Under the pieces are notes generated by a model. That model did not search any database. It was not told the DNA's origin and saw only the letters and a list, made by a program, of their open reading frames with translations. Below are positions 8,544 to 22,657 of a stretch of DNA of 29,355 bases, one piece after another; within the stretch, counting starts at the first letter, position 1; the number at the start of each line of letters is the position of its first letter. The stretch comes from Zoogloeaceae bacterium (GTDB lineage Bacteria > Pseudomonadota > Gammaproteobacteria > Burkholderiales > Rhodocyclaceae), in assembly GCA_031267345.1 (NCBI GenBank), contig JAIRZG010000004.1:1-29355 (forward strand). The letters run 5' to 3'. A program made the translations under genes and the position numbers.

Positions 8544-9845
8544 TCAAAGTTTTCTAAATTGTTGTTCGCAGGGACACGCAAAATACCGTTCTGCCGCCGC
8601 GATGGTGCTGTTGATGTCGGCTTCACTGTGCGCGGCGGAAATGAATCCCGCTTCAAAGGCCGAAGGGGCGAAGTAGTGCCCGCTTTCCAGCAGGGCGTGG
8701 AAGAAGCGGTTGAAGGCGGCGGTATCGCACTGCATGACTTCGGCAAAGCTGCCGGGGCAGGTTTTGGCGAAGTAGAGACCGAACATGCCGCCGATGTTTT
8801 GCGCGCAAAAGGCAATGCCGTGCCGTTGCGCGGCGGCGGTCAAACCCTGGCAGAGTTGTCGGGCGCGCCTGCCCAGTTGTTCATAAAAACCGGGCGCTTC
8901 AATGAAGCGCAAGGTGGCGAGACCAGCGGCGACGGCGACCGGATTGCCGGACAGGGTTCCCGCCTGATACACCGATCCCAGCGGGGCGATTTTTTCCATG
9001 ATTTCACGGCGTCCGCCAAAGGCGGCCAGCGGCATCCCGCCGCCAATGACCTTGCCGAAGGTGGAAAGATCGGGGGTAATGCCGAATAGCCCCTGCGCGG
9101 AGTCGAGGGCGACGCGAAAGCCGGTCATGACTTCATCGAAAATCAGCAACGCGCCGTGGCGGGCGGTGAGTTCGCGCGCGGCGGCGAGAAAGGCGGGGTC
9201 GGGCGCGATCAGGTTCATGTTGCCCGCAACCGGCTCCACGATGATGGCGGCGATCTGCTCGCCTTGTCGGGCAAAGGCTTTCGCCAGTGCGTCGGCGTCG
9301 TTGTAGGGCAGCACCAGCGTATGACGGGCGGTATCCGCCGGAACGCCGGAGGAGGAAGGGTTGCCGAAGGTCAGGAGGCCGGAACCCGCCTTGACCAGCA
9401 GGCTGTCGCTGTGGCCGTGGTAGCAGCCTTCAAATTTCACCAGCAGATCACGTCCGGTATAGCCACGCGCCAGCCGGATGGCGCTCATGGCAGCTTCCGT
9501 GCCGGAAGAAACCAGACGCACCATGTCCAGCGAAGGCGCGAGGCGACAGAGGGTTTCCGCCAGTTCGATTTCGGCGACAATCGGCGCACCGAAGGAAAGG
9601 CCGTCAGCGGCGGTTTTTTGCACGGCTTCGATGACTTCAGGATGGGCGTGTCCGAGAATCAGCGGCCCCCAGGAGCCGACGTAATCCAGATATTGCCGCC
9701 CTTCCACATCGGTGAAGCGCGCCCCCTGTCCTTTGGCGAAAAAACGCGGCGCGCCGCCCACGGAGCGGAAGGCGCGCACCGGAGAATTCACGCCGCCAGG
9801 GATATGCTTTTGAGCGCGTGCAAACAGTTCGGCATTGGTGGTCAT
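8544..9845 (-). CDS. hemL: Glutamate-1-semialdehyde 2,1-aminomutase
   Basis: PLP enzyme that turns glutamate-1-semialdehyde into 5-aminolevulinate, the precursor of haem and other tetrapyrroles (C5 pathway, cytoplasm). 433 residues, near the usual 427. It begins 'MTTNAELFARAQKHIPGGVN'; the substrate and PLP motifs 'SSGTEAAMSAIRLAR' and 'KFEGCYHGHSD' follow, and the PLP lysine is Lys265 in 'STFGKVIGGGMP'. The ATG at 9845 has AAGGAGA ten bases upstream and overlaps the thiE stop (ATGA), so the two are translationally coupled. It is the last gene of the thiD-thiE-hemL run, a common betaproteobacterial order. Confidence 0.98.
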   Translation of the reverse strand: MTTNAELFARAQKHIPGGVNSPVRAFRSVGGAPRFFAKGQGARFTDVEGRQYLDYVGSWGPLILGHAHPEVIEAVQKTAADGLSFGAPIVAEIELAETLCRLAPSLDMVRLVSSGTEAAMSAIRLARGYTGRDLLVKFEGCYHGHSDSLLVKAGSGLLTFGNPSSSGVPADTARHTLVLPYNDADALAKAFARQGEQIAAIIVEPVAGNMNLIAPDPAFLAAARELTARHGALLIFDEVMTGFRVALDSAQGLFGITPDLSTFGKVIGGGMPLAAFGGRREIMEKIAPLGSVYQAGTLSGNPVAVAAGLATLRFIEAPGFYEQLGRRARQLCQGLTAAAQRHGIAFCAQNIGGMFGLYFAKTCPGSFAEVMQCDTAAFNRFFHALLESGHYFAPSAFEAGFISAAHSEADINSTIAAAERYFACPCEQQFRKL

Positions 9846-10489
9846 GGGATTTGAGTCTCCTTGAAAAGTTGTTGGTAGGCGGCAGCGCGCAGGCGGATGC
9901 GCGTGGGCTGGACGCATTGGAAAAGGTCGTGGAGGACGGCAAGCATGTTCGCGCCCGCCGCAATCAGCGGTGCGGCGTTTTCCAGCGTAATGCCGCCGAT
10001 GGCGCAAACGGGAAGATGAAGTTCAGCGCGGGCGCGGGCGAGCAGGGAGCGCGCGGCGCGCGGCGCTTGCGGCTTGCTGGGAGAAGCGTACATCGCGCCA
10101 AAGGCAACATGGCTTGCGCCGAGCGCGGCAGCGTTTTGCGCGCGTGTAAAATCATCGTAGCAGGAAACGCCGATGATGGCCCTGTCGCCCAGCAGACGGC
10201 GGGCGGCGGCAAGGTCGCCGTCGTCGCGCCCCAGATGTACGCCCTCCGCGCCAATGTCGGCGGCAAGGTAGAGGTCATCGTTGATCATCAGGGCAGCGCG
10301 GTGTTGCCGACAGAGCTTTTGCAACGCGGTTGCCTGTACACGGCGCAGGGCATCATCCGCCGTCTTGTTGCGGTATTGCAGCAGACGGCAGCCGCCCGCG
10401 AACAGGGCGTCGACGGCTTCTGTCAGCCAGCGGGTATCCGCCGTATCGGGCGTGAGGGCGTAGAGGCCGGTGAGTTCAGGCGACGCCAT
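9842..10489 (-). CDS. thiE: Thiamine-phosphate synthase
   Basis: Couples HMP pyrophosphate and the thiazole phosphate to give thiamine monophosphate. 215 residues, a typical TIM-barrel length. Motifs in order: 'LLQYRNK', 'INDDLYLA', 'GVHLGRDD', 'GVSCY', 'GASHVAFGAMYASPSKP' and 'CAIGGIT'. The start 'MASPELTGLYALTPD' at 10489 lies inside the 3' end of thiD (14-base overlap), and the stop overlaps the hemL start, so the three genes are one transcript. The ThDP made through this pathway is the cofactor of the transketolase encoded nearby. Confidence 0.97.
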   Translation of the reverse strand: MASPELTGLYALTPDTADTRWLTEAVDALFAGGCRLLQYRNKTADDALRRVQATALQKLCRQHRAALMINDDLYLAADIGAEGVHLGRDDGDLAAARRLLGDRAIIGVSCYDDFTRAQNAAALGASHVAFGAMYASPSKPQAPRAARSLLARARAELHLPVCAIGGITLENAAPLIAAGANMLAVLHDLFQCVQPTRIRLRAAAYQQLFKETQIP

Positions 10490-11300
10490 GCTTTTGTCGC
10501 CAGAAACGGTCAGGAATATATTGCCCCTTGCCGGGATGAAAGGCATGGGCAAGGCTTTGCCAGGTAAAGCCTTGCGCGGCGCGCACGGCGTCGGGCACGT
10601 CCTTGCCTTGCGCCAGATACGCGGCGCAGGCGGTCGCCAACGTACAACCGGAACCGTGAAAACCATCCGGCAATCGCGCCCAGGCGCTTGTATCAAGCAG
10701 ACCGCTGGCGTCGTAGAGACGGTTGCAGACAGACTCTTCCGCCTCATGCGCGCCCGTGAGCAGAACATGGCGCGCGCCCAGGGCGACGAGCCGCGCGGCG
10801 ATTGACGCGAAGTCGTCCGTAGCGCATCCGCTCAGGCGGCGGGCTTCCGGAGTGTTGGGGGTGATCAGCGTGGCGCGTGGCAGCAATTTTTCGCGCAACA
10901 CGGCGATGAGCGCCTCGTCGGCAAAGGCGTCGCCGCGACCGGAGGCGAGCACCGGATCGAGCACCAGCGGGATGTCCGGATACTCCGCCACGATGTCCGC
11001 CACGACACGCGCGTTGTTCGCGCTGCCCAACACGCCGATTTTGAAGGCGGCAACCGACATGTCCGCCAGCACGACGCGCGCCTGCGCCGCGACCTGTTCT
11101 GCGGCGACGGGGTTGAGGCTGTAGACGCCCACCGTATCCTGCGCGGTCAGGGCGGTGATCGCCGTGACCGGATGGCAGTCCAGCGCGGCGAGGGTGAGCA
11201 GGTCCGCCTGCGCGCCCGCGCCCGAAGTCGGGTCGCTGGCGGCGAAGACCAGCACGACGGGCGGTGGTTTTTGCGGGAAGGAAAGAGGAGTATGTGGCAT
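10476..11300 (-). CDS. thiD: Hydroxymethylpyrimidine (phosphate) kinase
   Basis: Phosphorylates HMP and HMP-phosphate to HMP-pyrophosphate for thiamine synthesis. 274 residues, ribokinase-like fold: 'ASDPTSGAGAQADL' near the N-terminus, 'TAITALTAQDT', 'VLDPVLASG', 'LITPNTPEA', and the anion-hole motif 'GFHGSGCTLATA' near 225. The start 'MPHTPLSFPQK' at 11300 is preferred because the family fold begins about 12 residues later; the longer upstream frame is unlike the family. First gene of the thiD-thiE-hemL operon, transcribed away from pilG. No TPP riboswitch is evident in the 207 bases upstream. Confidence 0.96.
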   Translation of the reverse strand: MPHTPLSFPQKPPPVVLVFAASDPTSGAGAQADLLTLAALDCHPVTAITALTAQDTVGVYSLNPVAAEQVAAQARVVLADMSVAAFKIGVLGSANNARVVADIVAEYPDIPLVLDPVLASGRGDAFADEALIAVLREKLLPRATLITPNTPEARRLSGCATDDFASIAARLVALGARHVLLTGAHEAEESVCNRLYDASGLLDTSAWARLPDGFHGSGCTLATACAAYLAQGKDVPDAVRAAQGFTWQSLAHAFHPGKGQYIPDRFWRQKHGVA

Positions 11301-11507
11301 GAATTCTCGCCCGTGCGCCCGAAAATGCAAGGAAAATGTAACGTCGGGAGTTAAAAATGTGGCGAATTGAGCGGTAATTGAGTAACATTGACGCAATTTT
11401 ACCTGAAAGCGCCTAATGACATCGTGAGCGCGCAGCATCATGGCGCTCAAATTGGATTACACTCTCGCATTTGTCGGGATTGGTCAGGTTACGGGGAGTC
11501 AGAAAAA
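11301..11507. promoter_or_regulatory. Divergent thiD/pilG intergenic region
   Basis: A relatively AT-rich 207-base gap that must hold the promoters of both the thiD-thiE-hemL operon (minus) and the pil cluster (plus). TGGCGCTCAAATTGGA at 11441-11456 resembles a sigma-54 -24/-12 element but has GG instead of GC at -12. No clean sigma-70 pair stands out. Many relatives carry a rubredoxin gene at this junction; none is present here. Confidence 0.45.
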
Positions 11508-11903
11508 TTGATTGATTTGGAAAAACTGAGAGGCACGAAGGTGATGGTGATTGATGACAGTCACACCATACGCCGCAGTGCGGAAATTTTCCTCGCCCAG
11601 GGCGGCTGTGGCGTCATTCTGGCGGAAAACGGCTTTGACGCGCTGGGCAAGATCGCCACTTTCCGTCCGGACATCATTTTCTGCGACATCATGATGCCGC
11701 GTCTGGATGGTTATCAGACCTGCGCCTTGTTGAAACAGAACGACAACTACAAAAGGATCCCCGTGATCATGCTTTCTTCCAAGGATGGTCTGTTTGACCG
11801 CGCCAAGGGACGGCTGGCGGGATCCAACCAGTATCTGACCAAGCCCTTCACCAAGGACAGTTTGCTGCAAACCGTGGCGGATTTCGCGTTTGCCCAGAAG
11901 TAG
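11508..11903 (+). CDS. pilG: Response regulator PilG
   Basis: CheY-like single-domain receiver that, in the Pil-Chp system, is phosphorylated by the CheA-like kinase and promotes type IV pilus extension. 131 residues from a TTG start with GGGGAG nine bases upstream; the frame is open to another TTG at 11388, but that extra 40-residue stretch is unlike the family and PilG is normally about 125-135 residues. Acidic pocket 'VIDDS' (Asp16-Asp17), phospho-acceptor Asp60 in 'FCDIMMPRLDGYQTC', 'MLSSKDGLFDRAKGR', and the conserved Lys in 'YLTKPF' at about 112. First gene of pilG-H-I-J-L. Confidence 0.95.
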   Translation: MIDLEKLRGTKVMVIDDSHTIRRSAEIFLAQGGCGVILAENGFDALGKIATFRPDIIFCDIMMPRLDGYQTCALLKQNDNYKRIPVIMLSSKDGLFDRAKGRLAGSNQYLTKPFTKDSLLQTVADFAFAQK

Positions 11904-11925
11904 GGATTTTTCAGGAGAAATTGTA

Positions 11926-12291
11926 ATGCCCATAAAGAAAATTCTTGTTGTCGACGATTCCCCCACGGAACGGTTCGTCACGACTGAACTCTTGACCAAG
12001 CATGGCTATGAGGTCATCACCGCTGAAAACGGCGCGGATGGCATTGTCAAGGCCAAGGCGATCCAGCCCGATCTGGTGTTGATGGACGTCATCATGCCTG
12101 GCACCAACGGTTATCAGGCGACGCGCACCCTGGCCAAGGATCCGGCTACCGGACAGATTCCTGTTATCCTGTGCACCTCCAAGGGACAGGAAACCGACAA
12201 AATCTGGGGTTTGCGGCAGGGCGCGGTTGATTATCTGGTCAAGCCGATCAACCACGCAGAGTTGCTGCAGAAGATTGCGGCGCTGCCCTAA
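11926..12291 (+). CDS. pilH: Response regulator PilH
   Basis: Second CheY-like receiver of the Pil-Chp pathway; in Pseudomonas it acts on pilus retraction or as a phosphate sink. 121 residues. The ATG at 11926 has AGGAGAAA eight bases upstream, and the family start 'MPIKKILVVDDSPTER' supports it over an upstream in-frame ATG that lies inside pilG. Acidic pair Asp10-Asp11, phospho-acceptor Asp54 in 'LVLMDVIMPGTNGYQ', Thr/Ser in 'LCTSK', and Lys in 'YLVKPI'. 22 bases after pilG. Confidence 0.95.
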   Translation: MPIKKILVVDDSPTERFVTTELLTKHGYEVITAENGADGIVKAKAIQPDLVLMDVIMPGTNGYQATRTLAKDPATGQIPVILCTSKGQETDKIWGLRQGAVDYLVKPINHAELLQKIAALP

Positions 12292-12311
12292 CCCTTCCAG
12301 GCGGATATTTT

Positions 12312-12827
12312 ATGTCACGACGCATCAGTCTGCGTGAATTTCAGGAGCATCTCTCCAGCCGCCTTGCGGGAGCGGCGCTGGGAGAGAGCGCTTCGTCCCT
12401 GCTTGGCGCGCAGGCGGGCAAGACGCTCTGGTTGCTGGATTTGTCCGAATCCGGCGAAATCGTGCCGCCGCCACCGCTGACCAATGTGCCGCTGACCAGA
12501 TCGGCATTTTCCGGTCTGGCCAACATTCGCGGCAATCTGTACGCCGTTACGGATTTCCCCGCCTTTCTGGGAGAAGCGCCGACTCCCCCGCAAGCGCCGG
12601 GTTCGCGTCTTTTGCTGGTCGGCGCGCGTCACGGCAACAATGCCGCGCTGTTGGTATCCCGTTTGCTGGGCCTGAAAAACCCGGTGGACTTCAGCGTGGA
12701 ACCCGCGCCTTCCGATGCGCCCGCCTGGAATGCCGCCACCCTGATCGACAAGGATGGCTGCAAATGGCATCGCCTTGATCTGGGCGTTTTGCTTTCCGAT
12801 CCTCAATTTATAAACATCGTCGCCTGA
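12312..12827 (+). CDS. pilI: CheW-like coupling protein PilI
   Basis: Scaffold protein expected to couple the PilJ receptor to the PilL kinase. 171 residues with one CheW-like domain from about 30 to the end: 'VPLTRSAFSGLANIRGNLYAV' is the characteristic CheW strand-loop, followed by 'RLLLVGARHGNNAALLVSRLLGL'. The ATG has AGGCGGA about seven bases upstream and lies 20 bases after pilH. Cytoplasmic; no membrane segment. Position between pilH and pilJ is the standard one. Confidence 0.9.
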   Translation: MSRRISLREFQEHLSSRLAGAALGESASSLLGAQAGKTLWLLDLSESGEIVPPPPLTNVPLTRSAFSGLANIRGNLYAVTDFPAFLGEAPTPPQAPGSRLLLVGARHGNNAALLVSRLLGLKNPVDFSVEPAPSDAPAWNAATLIDKDGCKWHRLDLGVLLSDPQFINIVA

Positions 12828-12841
12828 TTGCGGAGATAGAT

Positions 12842-15001
12842 ATGGCTTTCAAGATGAATTTGTCCAAGTTGTCCGGGAATAAAAAACCGATGGATGAGGC
12901 AATGACCATTGCCCCGAATTCCAACGCCAACAGGCGAGGCAGGAGTAACAGAAAAGCGGTCAAGGGCGGCGCCGAGGACACGCGGGACAGTCGGCGCAGC
13001 ATGGTGACGCTCGGCGTTTCGCTGGGTCTGGTGGTGGCGGTCATGATCGGTCTGGTCATCTACGACAACATCAAATATACCGAGCACACCACCTATATTT
13101 CCGCTGCCGGGGAAATGCGGATGTTGTCGCAACGTTTGGCGAAAAGCTCCTCGCTTGCCCTGCAAGGGAACGCGCCTTCGTTTGTCCAGTTGAAAGAGTC
13201 ACGCGAACAGTTTGCCCGCCTGCTGCTGCAACTGAGCACGGGCGGCATGGTCAATGGCGTCAGCGTTCAGCCGTCGCCGGACAGTGTGCGGAAAGAACTG
13301 GATGTGCTGGAAAAGCACTGGGTCAAGTTTGAAAAAGCGGCAACCACCCTGCTCGCCCAGGAACGGCACCTGGTCGCTTTGGGGAAAAGCGTAACCGCCA
13401 TTGATGAGCGCAATACCGAATTGCTGGAATTGAGCGCGCAACTGACCACCACCAAACTACAGGATGGCAGCGGCATCCGGGATGTTGGCGCGGCCAGCCA
13501 GCTGGTCATGTTGAGCCAGCGCATCGCCAAGAACGCCAATGCCTTGCTGGGCGGCGGCACCATCCGCTCGGAAGCGGCGTTCATGCTGAGCAAGGACAAG
13601 GAAGCCTTCCAGGCCATTCTGACAAATCTGACGCGGGATAATAATTCGACGGAAACCCGCGAGACGCTGAAAAAAATCTCGGTGGTGTTTGCCGTGTATC
13701 AGGGCGCGATTGAGGCCGTGCTTGAAAACCTGCAATCTCTGGTGCAGGCCAAGTTGTCCGGCAGTGAAATTTTCAACGAAAGCGACACCCTGCTGGAAGA
13801 AGCCAATGCCTTGCAGGCAGCGTATCAGGGCGAACTTTCCGCGCGGGGAACTTTCTTTATTGGCATGTTGGCGCTGGGGCTGATATTTGTCATCATCCTT
13901 TTCAGAATGGTGAAAATCAACAGTAACGACATGAAAAAACGCGCCGAAGAAGCCGAGGTGCAGCACAAGGAAGCGGATCTCCAACGTCAGGCTTCCGAAT
14001 CCACCAACCGCCAGAACCAGGACGCCATTTTGCGGTTGATGAACGAACTGGGCGATCTGGCGGATGGCGACCTGACCGTAACCGCCACGGTGTCGGAAGA
14101 CATCACTGGCGCGATCGCCGACTCCATCAACTACACCATTGAAGAACTGCGTGTGCTGGTCGGGCGCATCAACGACGCCGCCCTGCGCGTAACCCAGGCG
14201 ACGGCAATCGCGCGCACGGCTTCAACGGAACTGATGAGCGCCGCCGAGAAGCAGGGCGAAGAAATCAACATCGCGGGCGAATCGGCCTTGCAGATGGCGA
14301 AATCGATGAACGACGTTTCCAGTCACGCCAGCCAGTCGGCGCAGGTGGCGCGCGCTTCGCTGTCCGCCGCTGACAAGGGCGCGACCGCCGTACAGGATTC
14401 CATCCGCAGCATGGATGAAATTCGTGTGCAGATTCAGGAAACCTCCAAGCGCATCAAGCGGCTGGGCGAATCCTCGCAGGAAATCGGCGAAATCGTGGAA
14501 CTGATTTCCGACATTACCGAACAGACCAACGTACTGGCCTTGAACGCCGCCATTCAGGCCGCTTCGGCGGGCGAGGCCGGACGCGGCTTCACCGTGGTTG
14601 CGGAAGAAGTGCAGCGACTGGCGGAACGTTCCGCCGAAGCCACCAAGCAGATTTCCGCGTTGGTGAAGACCATTCAGACCGACACCCAGGACGCCGTTTC
14701 CGCCATGGAGCAATCGACGCAGGGCGTGGTGGAAGGCGCCAAGCGTTCCGACGCCGCCGGTCAGGCGTTGTCGGAAATCGGCCAGGTGTCGCACGATTTG
14801 GCGGCCCTGATCGAAAACATCTCGTCCGCTACGCAAAAACAATCCCTGTCAGCGACCCAGGTCGCGGAATTGATGCAGGATATTTTGCGTATCACCCAGC
14901 AGACCACGGTCAGCACCAACCACACCGCCGAAGCTGTGGATGAACTGACTGCCCTAGCTTCCGAACTGAAGGGTTCGGTCGCGGGCTTCAGGGTAAATTG
15001 A
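12842..15001 (+). CDS. pilJ: Type IV pilus methyl-accepting chemoreceptor PilJ
   Basis: Inner-membrane receptor of the Pil-Chp system. 719 residues. A basic, polar N-terminal tail of about 55 residues precedes TM1 at about 58-78. The periplasmic part has two PilJ-type helical repeats, 'AAGEMRMLSQRLAKSS' near 87 and 'GAASQLVMLSQRIAKNA' near 217. TM2 lies at about 338-358 ('FFIGMLALGLIFVIILF'). A HAMP-like linker and an MCP signalling domain follow, with tip 'QTNVLALNAAIQAASAGEAG' near 565, where classical receptors have 'NAAIEAARAGE'. It ends in 'AGFRVN' with no CheR-docking pentapeptide. Starts 14 bases after pilI with GGAG eight bases upstream. Confidence 0.95.
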   Translation: MAFKMNLSKLSGNKKPMDEAMTIAPNSNANRRGRSNRKAVKGGAEDTRDSRRSMVTLGVSLGLVVAVMIGLVIYDNIKYTEHTTYISAAGEMRMLSQRLAKSSSLALQGNAPSFVQLKESREQFARLLLQLSTGGMVNGVSVQPSPDSVRKELDVLEKHWVKFEKAATTLLAQERHLVALGKSVTAIDERNTELLELSAQLTTTKLQDGSGIRDVGAASQLVMLSQRIAKNANALLGGGTIRSEAAFMLSKDKEAFQAILTNLTRDNNSTETRETLKKISVVFAVYQGAIEAVLENLQSLVQAKLSGSEIFNESDTLLEEANALQAAYQGELSARGTFFIGMLALGLIFVIILFRMVKINSNDMKKRAEEAEVQHKEADLQRQASESTNRQNQDAILRLMNELGDLADGDLTVTATVSEDITGAIADSINYTIEELRVLVGRINDAALRVTQATAIARTASTELMSAAEKQGEEINIAGESALQMAKSMNDVSSHASQSAQVARASLSAADKGATAVQDSIRSMDEIRVQIQETSKRIKRLGESSQEIGEIVELISDITEQTNVLALNAAIQAASAGEAGRGFTVVAEEVQRLAERSAEATKQISALVKTIQTDTQDAVSAMEQSTQGVVEGAKRSDAAGQALSEIGQVSHDLAALIENISSATQKQSLSATQVAELMQDILRITQQTTVSTNHTAEAVDELTALASELKGSVAGFRVN

Positions 15002-15019
15002 GCAACAAACCTTTTGATG

Positions 15020-15129
15020 CCGGAAGAGATTTCCCTTCCCTTCCGGTCTGGCTTACGCTTGATGCTCCGGTTTTTTCCGAAGTGTCCGGCCTCCGCCCCG
15101 TTCTGAAAAGCGGGATTCAAAAACCGGAG
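15020..15129 (+). promoter_or_regulatory. Two inverted repeats in the pilJ-pilL gap
   Basis: The 140-base gap between pilJ and pilL contains CCGGAAG/CTTCCGG (15020-15026, 15040-15046; loop 13) and a wider CTCCGGTTTTT/AAAAACCGGAG (15065-15075, 15119-15129; loop 43). The second arm ends 12 bases before the pilL ATG and covers the GGAG that would be its ribosome binding site, so base pairing could hide it. Role inferred only. Confidence 0.4.
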
Positions 15130-15141
15130 TGAGTTTGACAA

Positions 15142-21375
<6,234 letters not shown>

Positions 21376-21381
21376 ATCCGG

Positions 21382-21432
21382 GTTTTCCGTTCACGGACGC
21401 GAGCGGAAAACGGATAAAATCCGTCGTCTTTT
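21382..21432 (+). terminator. Probable terminator after pilL
   Basis: GTTTTCCG (21382-21389) pairs with CGGAAAAC (21404-21411). Overlapping its right arm, ACGGAT (21410-21415) pairs with ATCCGT (21419-21424) across a three-base loop, followed by CGTCTTTTTT. The second hairpin plus T-run is a plausible Rho-independent terminator for the pil operon, ending just before the argB ribosome site (GGAG at 21437). Confidence 0.55.
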
Positions 21433-21450
21433 TTCTGGAGCCTTTTCCCC

Positions 21451-22347
21451 ATGTCTGCCGAACCTGTTGCCGGCGTTGGAGCGGCTGTCAAAGCCGGTAT
21501 TCTGGCGGAAGCCCTGCCGTATATCCGCAAGTTTCATGGCAAAACCATCGTGGTCAAATATGGCGGCAACGCCATGACGGAAGAACGCCTGAAACAGGGA
21601 TTCGCCCGCGATGTGGCGCTCTTGAAACTCGTCGGCATGAATGTGGTGGTGGTGCACGGCGGCGGGCCGCAGATTGAAAGCCTGCTGGCGCGTGTCGGCA
21701 AGAAAGGCGAGTTTGTCCAGGGGATGCGCGTCACCGACGCGGAGACCATGGACGTGGTGGAAATGGTGCTGGGCGGTCAGGTCAACAAGGATGTGGTCAA
21801 CCTGATCAATCAGGCGGGCGGCAAGGCCGTGGGGCTGACCGGCAAGGATGGCGGCCTGATTCGCGCCAAAAAGCTGCTTTTGCCCAACAAGGAAAACCCC
21901 GGCGATCTGATCGATGTCGGTCAGGTCGGTGACATTACCGCCATTGATCCGTCGCTCATCGGCCTGCTGGATTCCGGCGCGTTCATTCCGGTGATCGCGC
22001 CGATTGGCGTGGGCGCGGGCGGCGAGACGTACAATATCAACGCCGATGTCGTCGCCGGCAAAATCGCGGAAATCCTGAAAGCGGAAAAGCTGGTGCTGCT
22101 GACCAACACCCCCGGCGTACTGGACAAGAGCGGCAAGCTCCTGACGGGCGTCACGCCCAGGGACATTGACGACATGGTGGCGGATGGCGCGCTTTCCGGC
22201 GGCATGTTGCCGAAGATCGGCTCGGCGCTGGACGCGGCGAGAAACGGCGTCAAGAGTGTGCACATCATCGACGGGCGCACCGAACACGCCCTCCTGCTGG
22301 AAATTCTCACCGACCACGGCGTCGGCACCATGATCCGCAGTCATTGA
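21451..22347 (+). CDS. argB: Acetylglutamate kinase
   Basis: Phosphorylates N-acetylglutamate, the second step of arginine synthesis (cytoplasm). 298 residues, normal for the family. Amino-acid kinase motifs: 'KTIVVKYGGNAM' near 30-41 (phosphate-binding Lys), 'VVVVHGGGPQI' near 70, 'GLTGKDGGLI', 'NINADVVAGKIA' near 195 and 'VLLTNTPGVLD'. It ends 'GVGTMI'. ATG with GGAG about 11 bases upstream. It follows the pil operon but has no functional link to it; no other arg gene is in the window. Confidence 0.98.
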   Translation: MSAEPVAGVGAAVKAGILAEALPYIRKFHGKTIVVKYGGNAMTEERLKQGFARDVALLKLVGMNVVVVHGGGPQIESLLARVGKKGEFVQGMRVTDAETMDVVEMVLGGQVNKDVVNLINQAGGKAVGLTGKDGGLIRAKKLLLPNKENPGDLIDVGQVGDITAIDPSLIGLLDSGAFIPVIAPIGVGAGGETYNINADVVAGKIAEILKAEKLVLLTNTPGVLDKSGKLLTGVTPRDIDDMVADGALSGGMLPKIGSALDAARNGVKSVHIIDGRTEHALLLEILTDHGVGTMIRSH

Positions 22348-22433
22348 GCGCGGCGGGTAAGGCTCGGCAAGGGCGAAAACGTGAATATGAACAGGCAGGA
22401 TGGCGGGGAGCGAATGCGCAAATCGCAGACCAG

Positions 22434-22458
22434 GAAATTGGCGACAGGCCTTCAGGCC
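22434..22458 (+). repeat. Half-copy of a dispersed palindromic repeat
   Basis: This 25-base stretch matches, at 24 of 25 positions, the reverse complement of the right-hand end of the long palindrome at 23951-23988. The only difference is G for A at 22440. The second arm is missing; the sequence diverges at GGGG from 22459. The two copies bracket the exported-protein gene. Confidence 0.7.
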
Positions 22459-22465
22459 GGGGTAT

Positions 22466-22498
22466 GGCTCCCACCGCCCTGAAGGGCGGGGTTTCAAC
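22466..22498 (+). mobile_element. Possible right-end relic of an IS200/IS605 (TnpB-type) element
   Basis: The hairpin CCGCCCT-GA-AGGGCGG (22474-22489), preceded by GGCTCCCA and followed by GGGTTTCAACC, has the look of the right end of IS200/IS605/IS1341 elements, where such a hairpin and a TCAACC-like end follow tnpB and belong to its guide RNA. No tnpA or tnpB coding remains on either strand nearby. Pattern recall only; it could also be an argB terminator. Confidence 0.35.
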
Positions 22499-22508
22499 CG
22501 GAGTTAGT

Positions 22509-22537
22509 TTTACGGTCAATTGGTTTTGTGGTACAGT
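22509..22537 (+). promoter_or_regulatory. Candidate sigma-70 promoter for the exported protein gene
   Basis: TTTACG (22509-22514; four of six consensus bases) and TACAGT (22532-22537; four of six) are separated by exactly 17 bases. It would give a leader of about 115 bases before the ATG at 22658. It lies immediately downstream of the IS-like hairpin. Confidence 0.4.
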
Positions 22538-22657
22538 CCGTATCAGAAATCGGCGCATAGGGAAGGAAAGATTTCACTATCCTATATCCCATGTTTCCGC
22601 TTCCTCGAATACTTTTCCGCAGCAGGTTGTCGTTACCCGATATACAGGAGTCGGATC

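Larger units (their letters stand above)
22348..22657. other. Gene-free region between argB and the exported protein
   Basis: 310 bases without a credible gene. From left to right: nothing recognisable to about 22433; a half-copy of a palindromic repeat (22434-22458); an IS200/IS605-like hairpin (22466-22498); a candidate promoter (22509-22537); and an AT-richer leader ending in AGGAG (22645-22649) before the ATG at 22658. No transposase frame survives here. Confidence 0.6.

Noticed and set aside
11301..11400. Thiamine (TPP) riboswitch upstream of thiD
   Set aside because: I could not find the conserved CUGAGA and ACCUGA-type elements on the minus strand in this gap.
11441..11456. Sigma-54 promoter for pilG
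   Set aside because: The -12 GC dinucleotide is GG and two more consensus positions differ; kept only as a remark in the intergenic entry.
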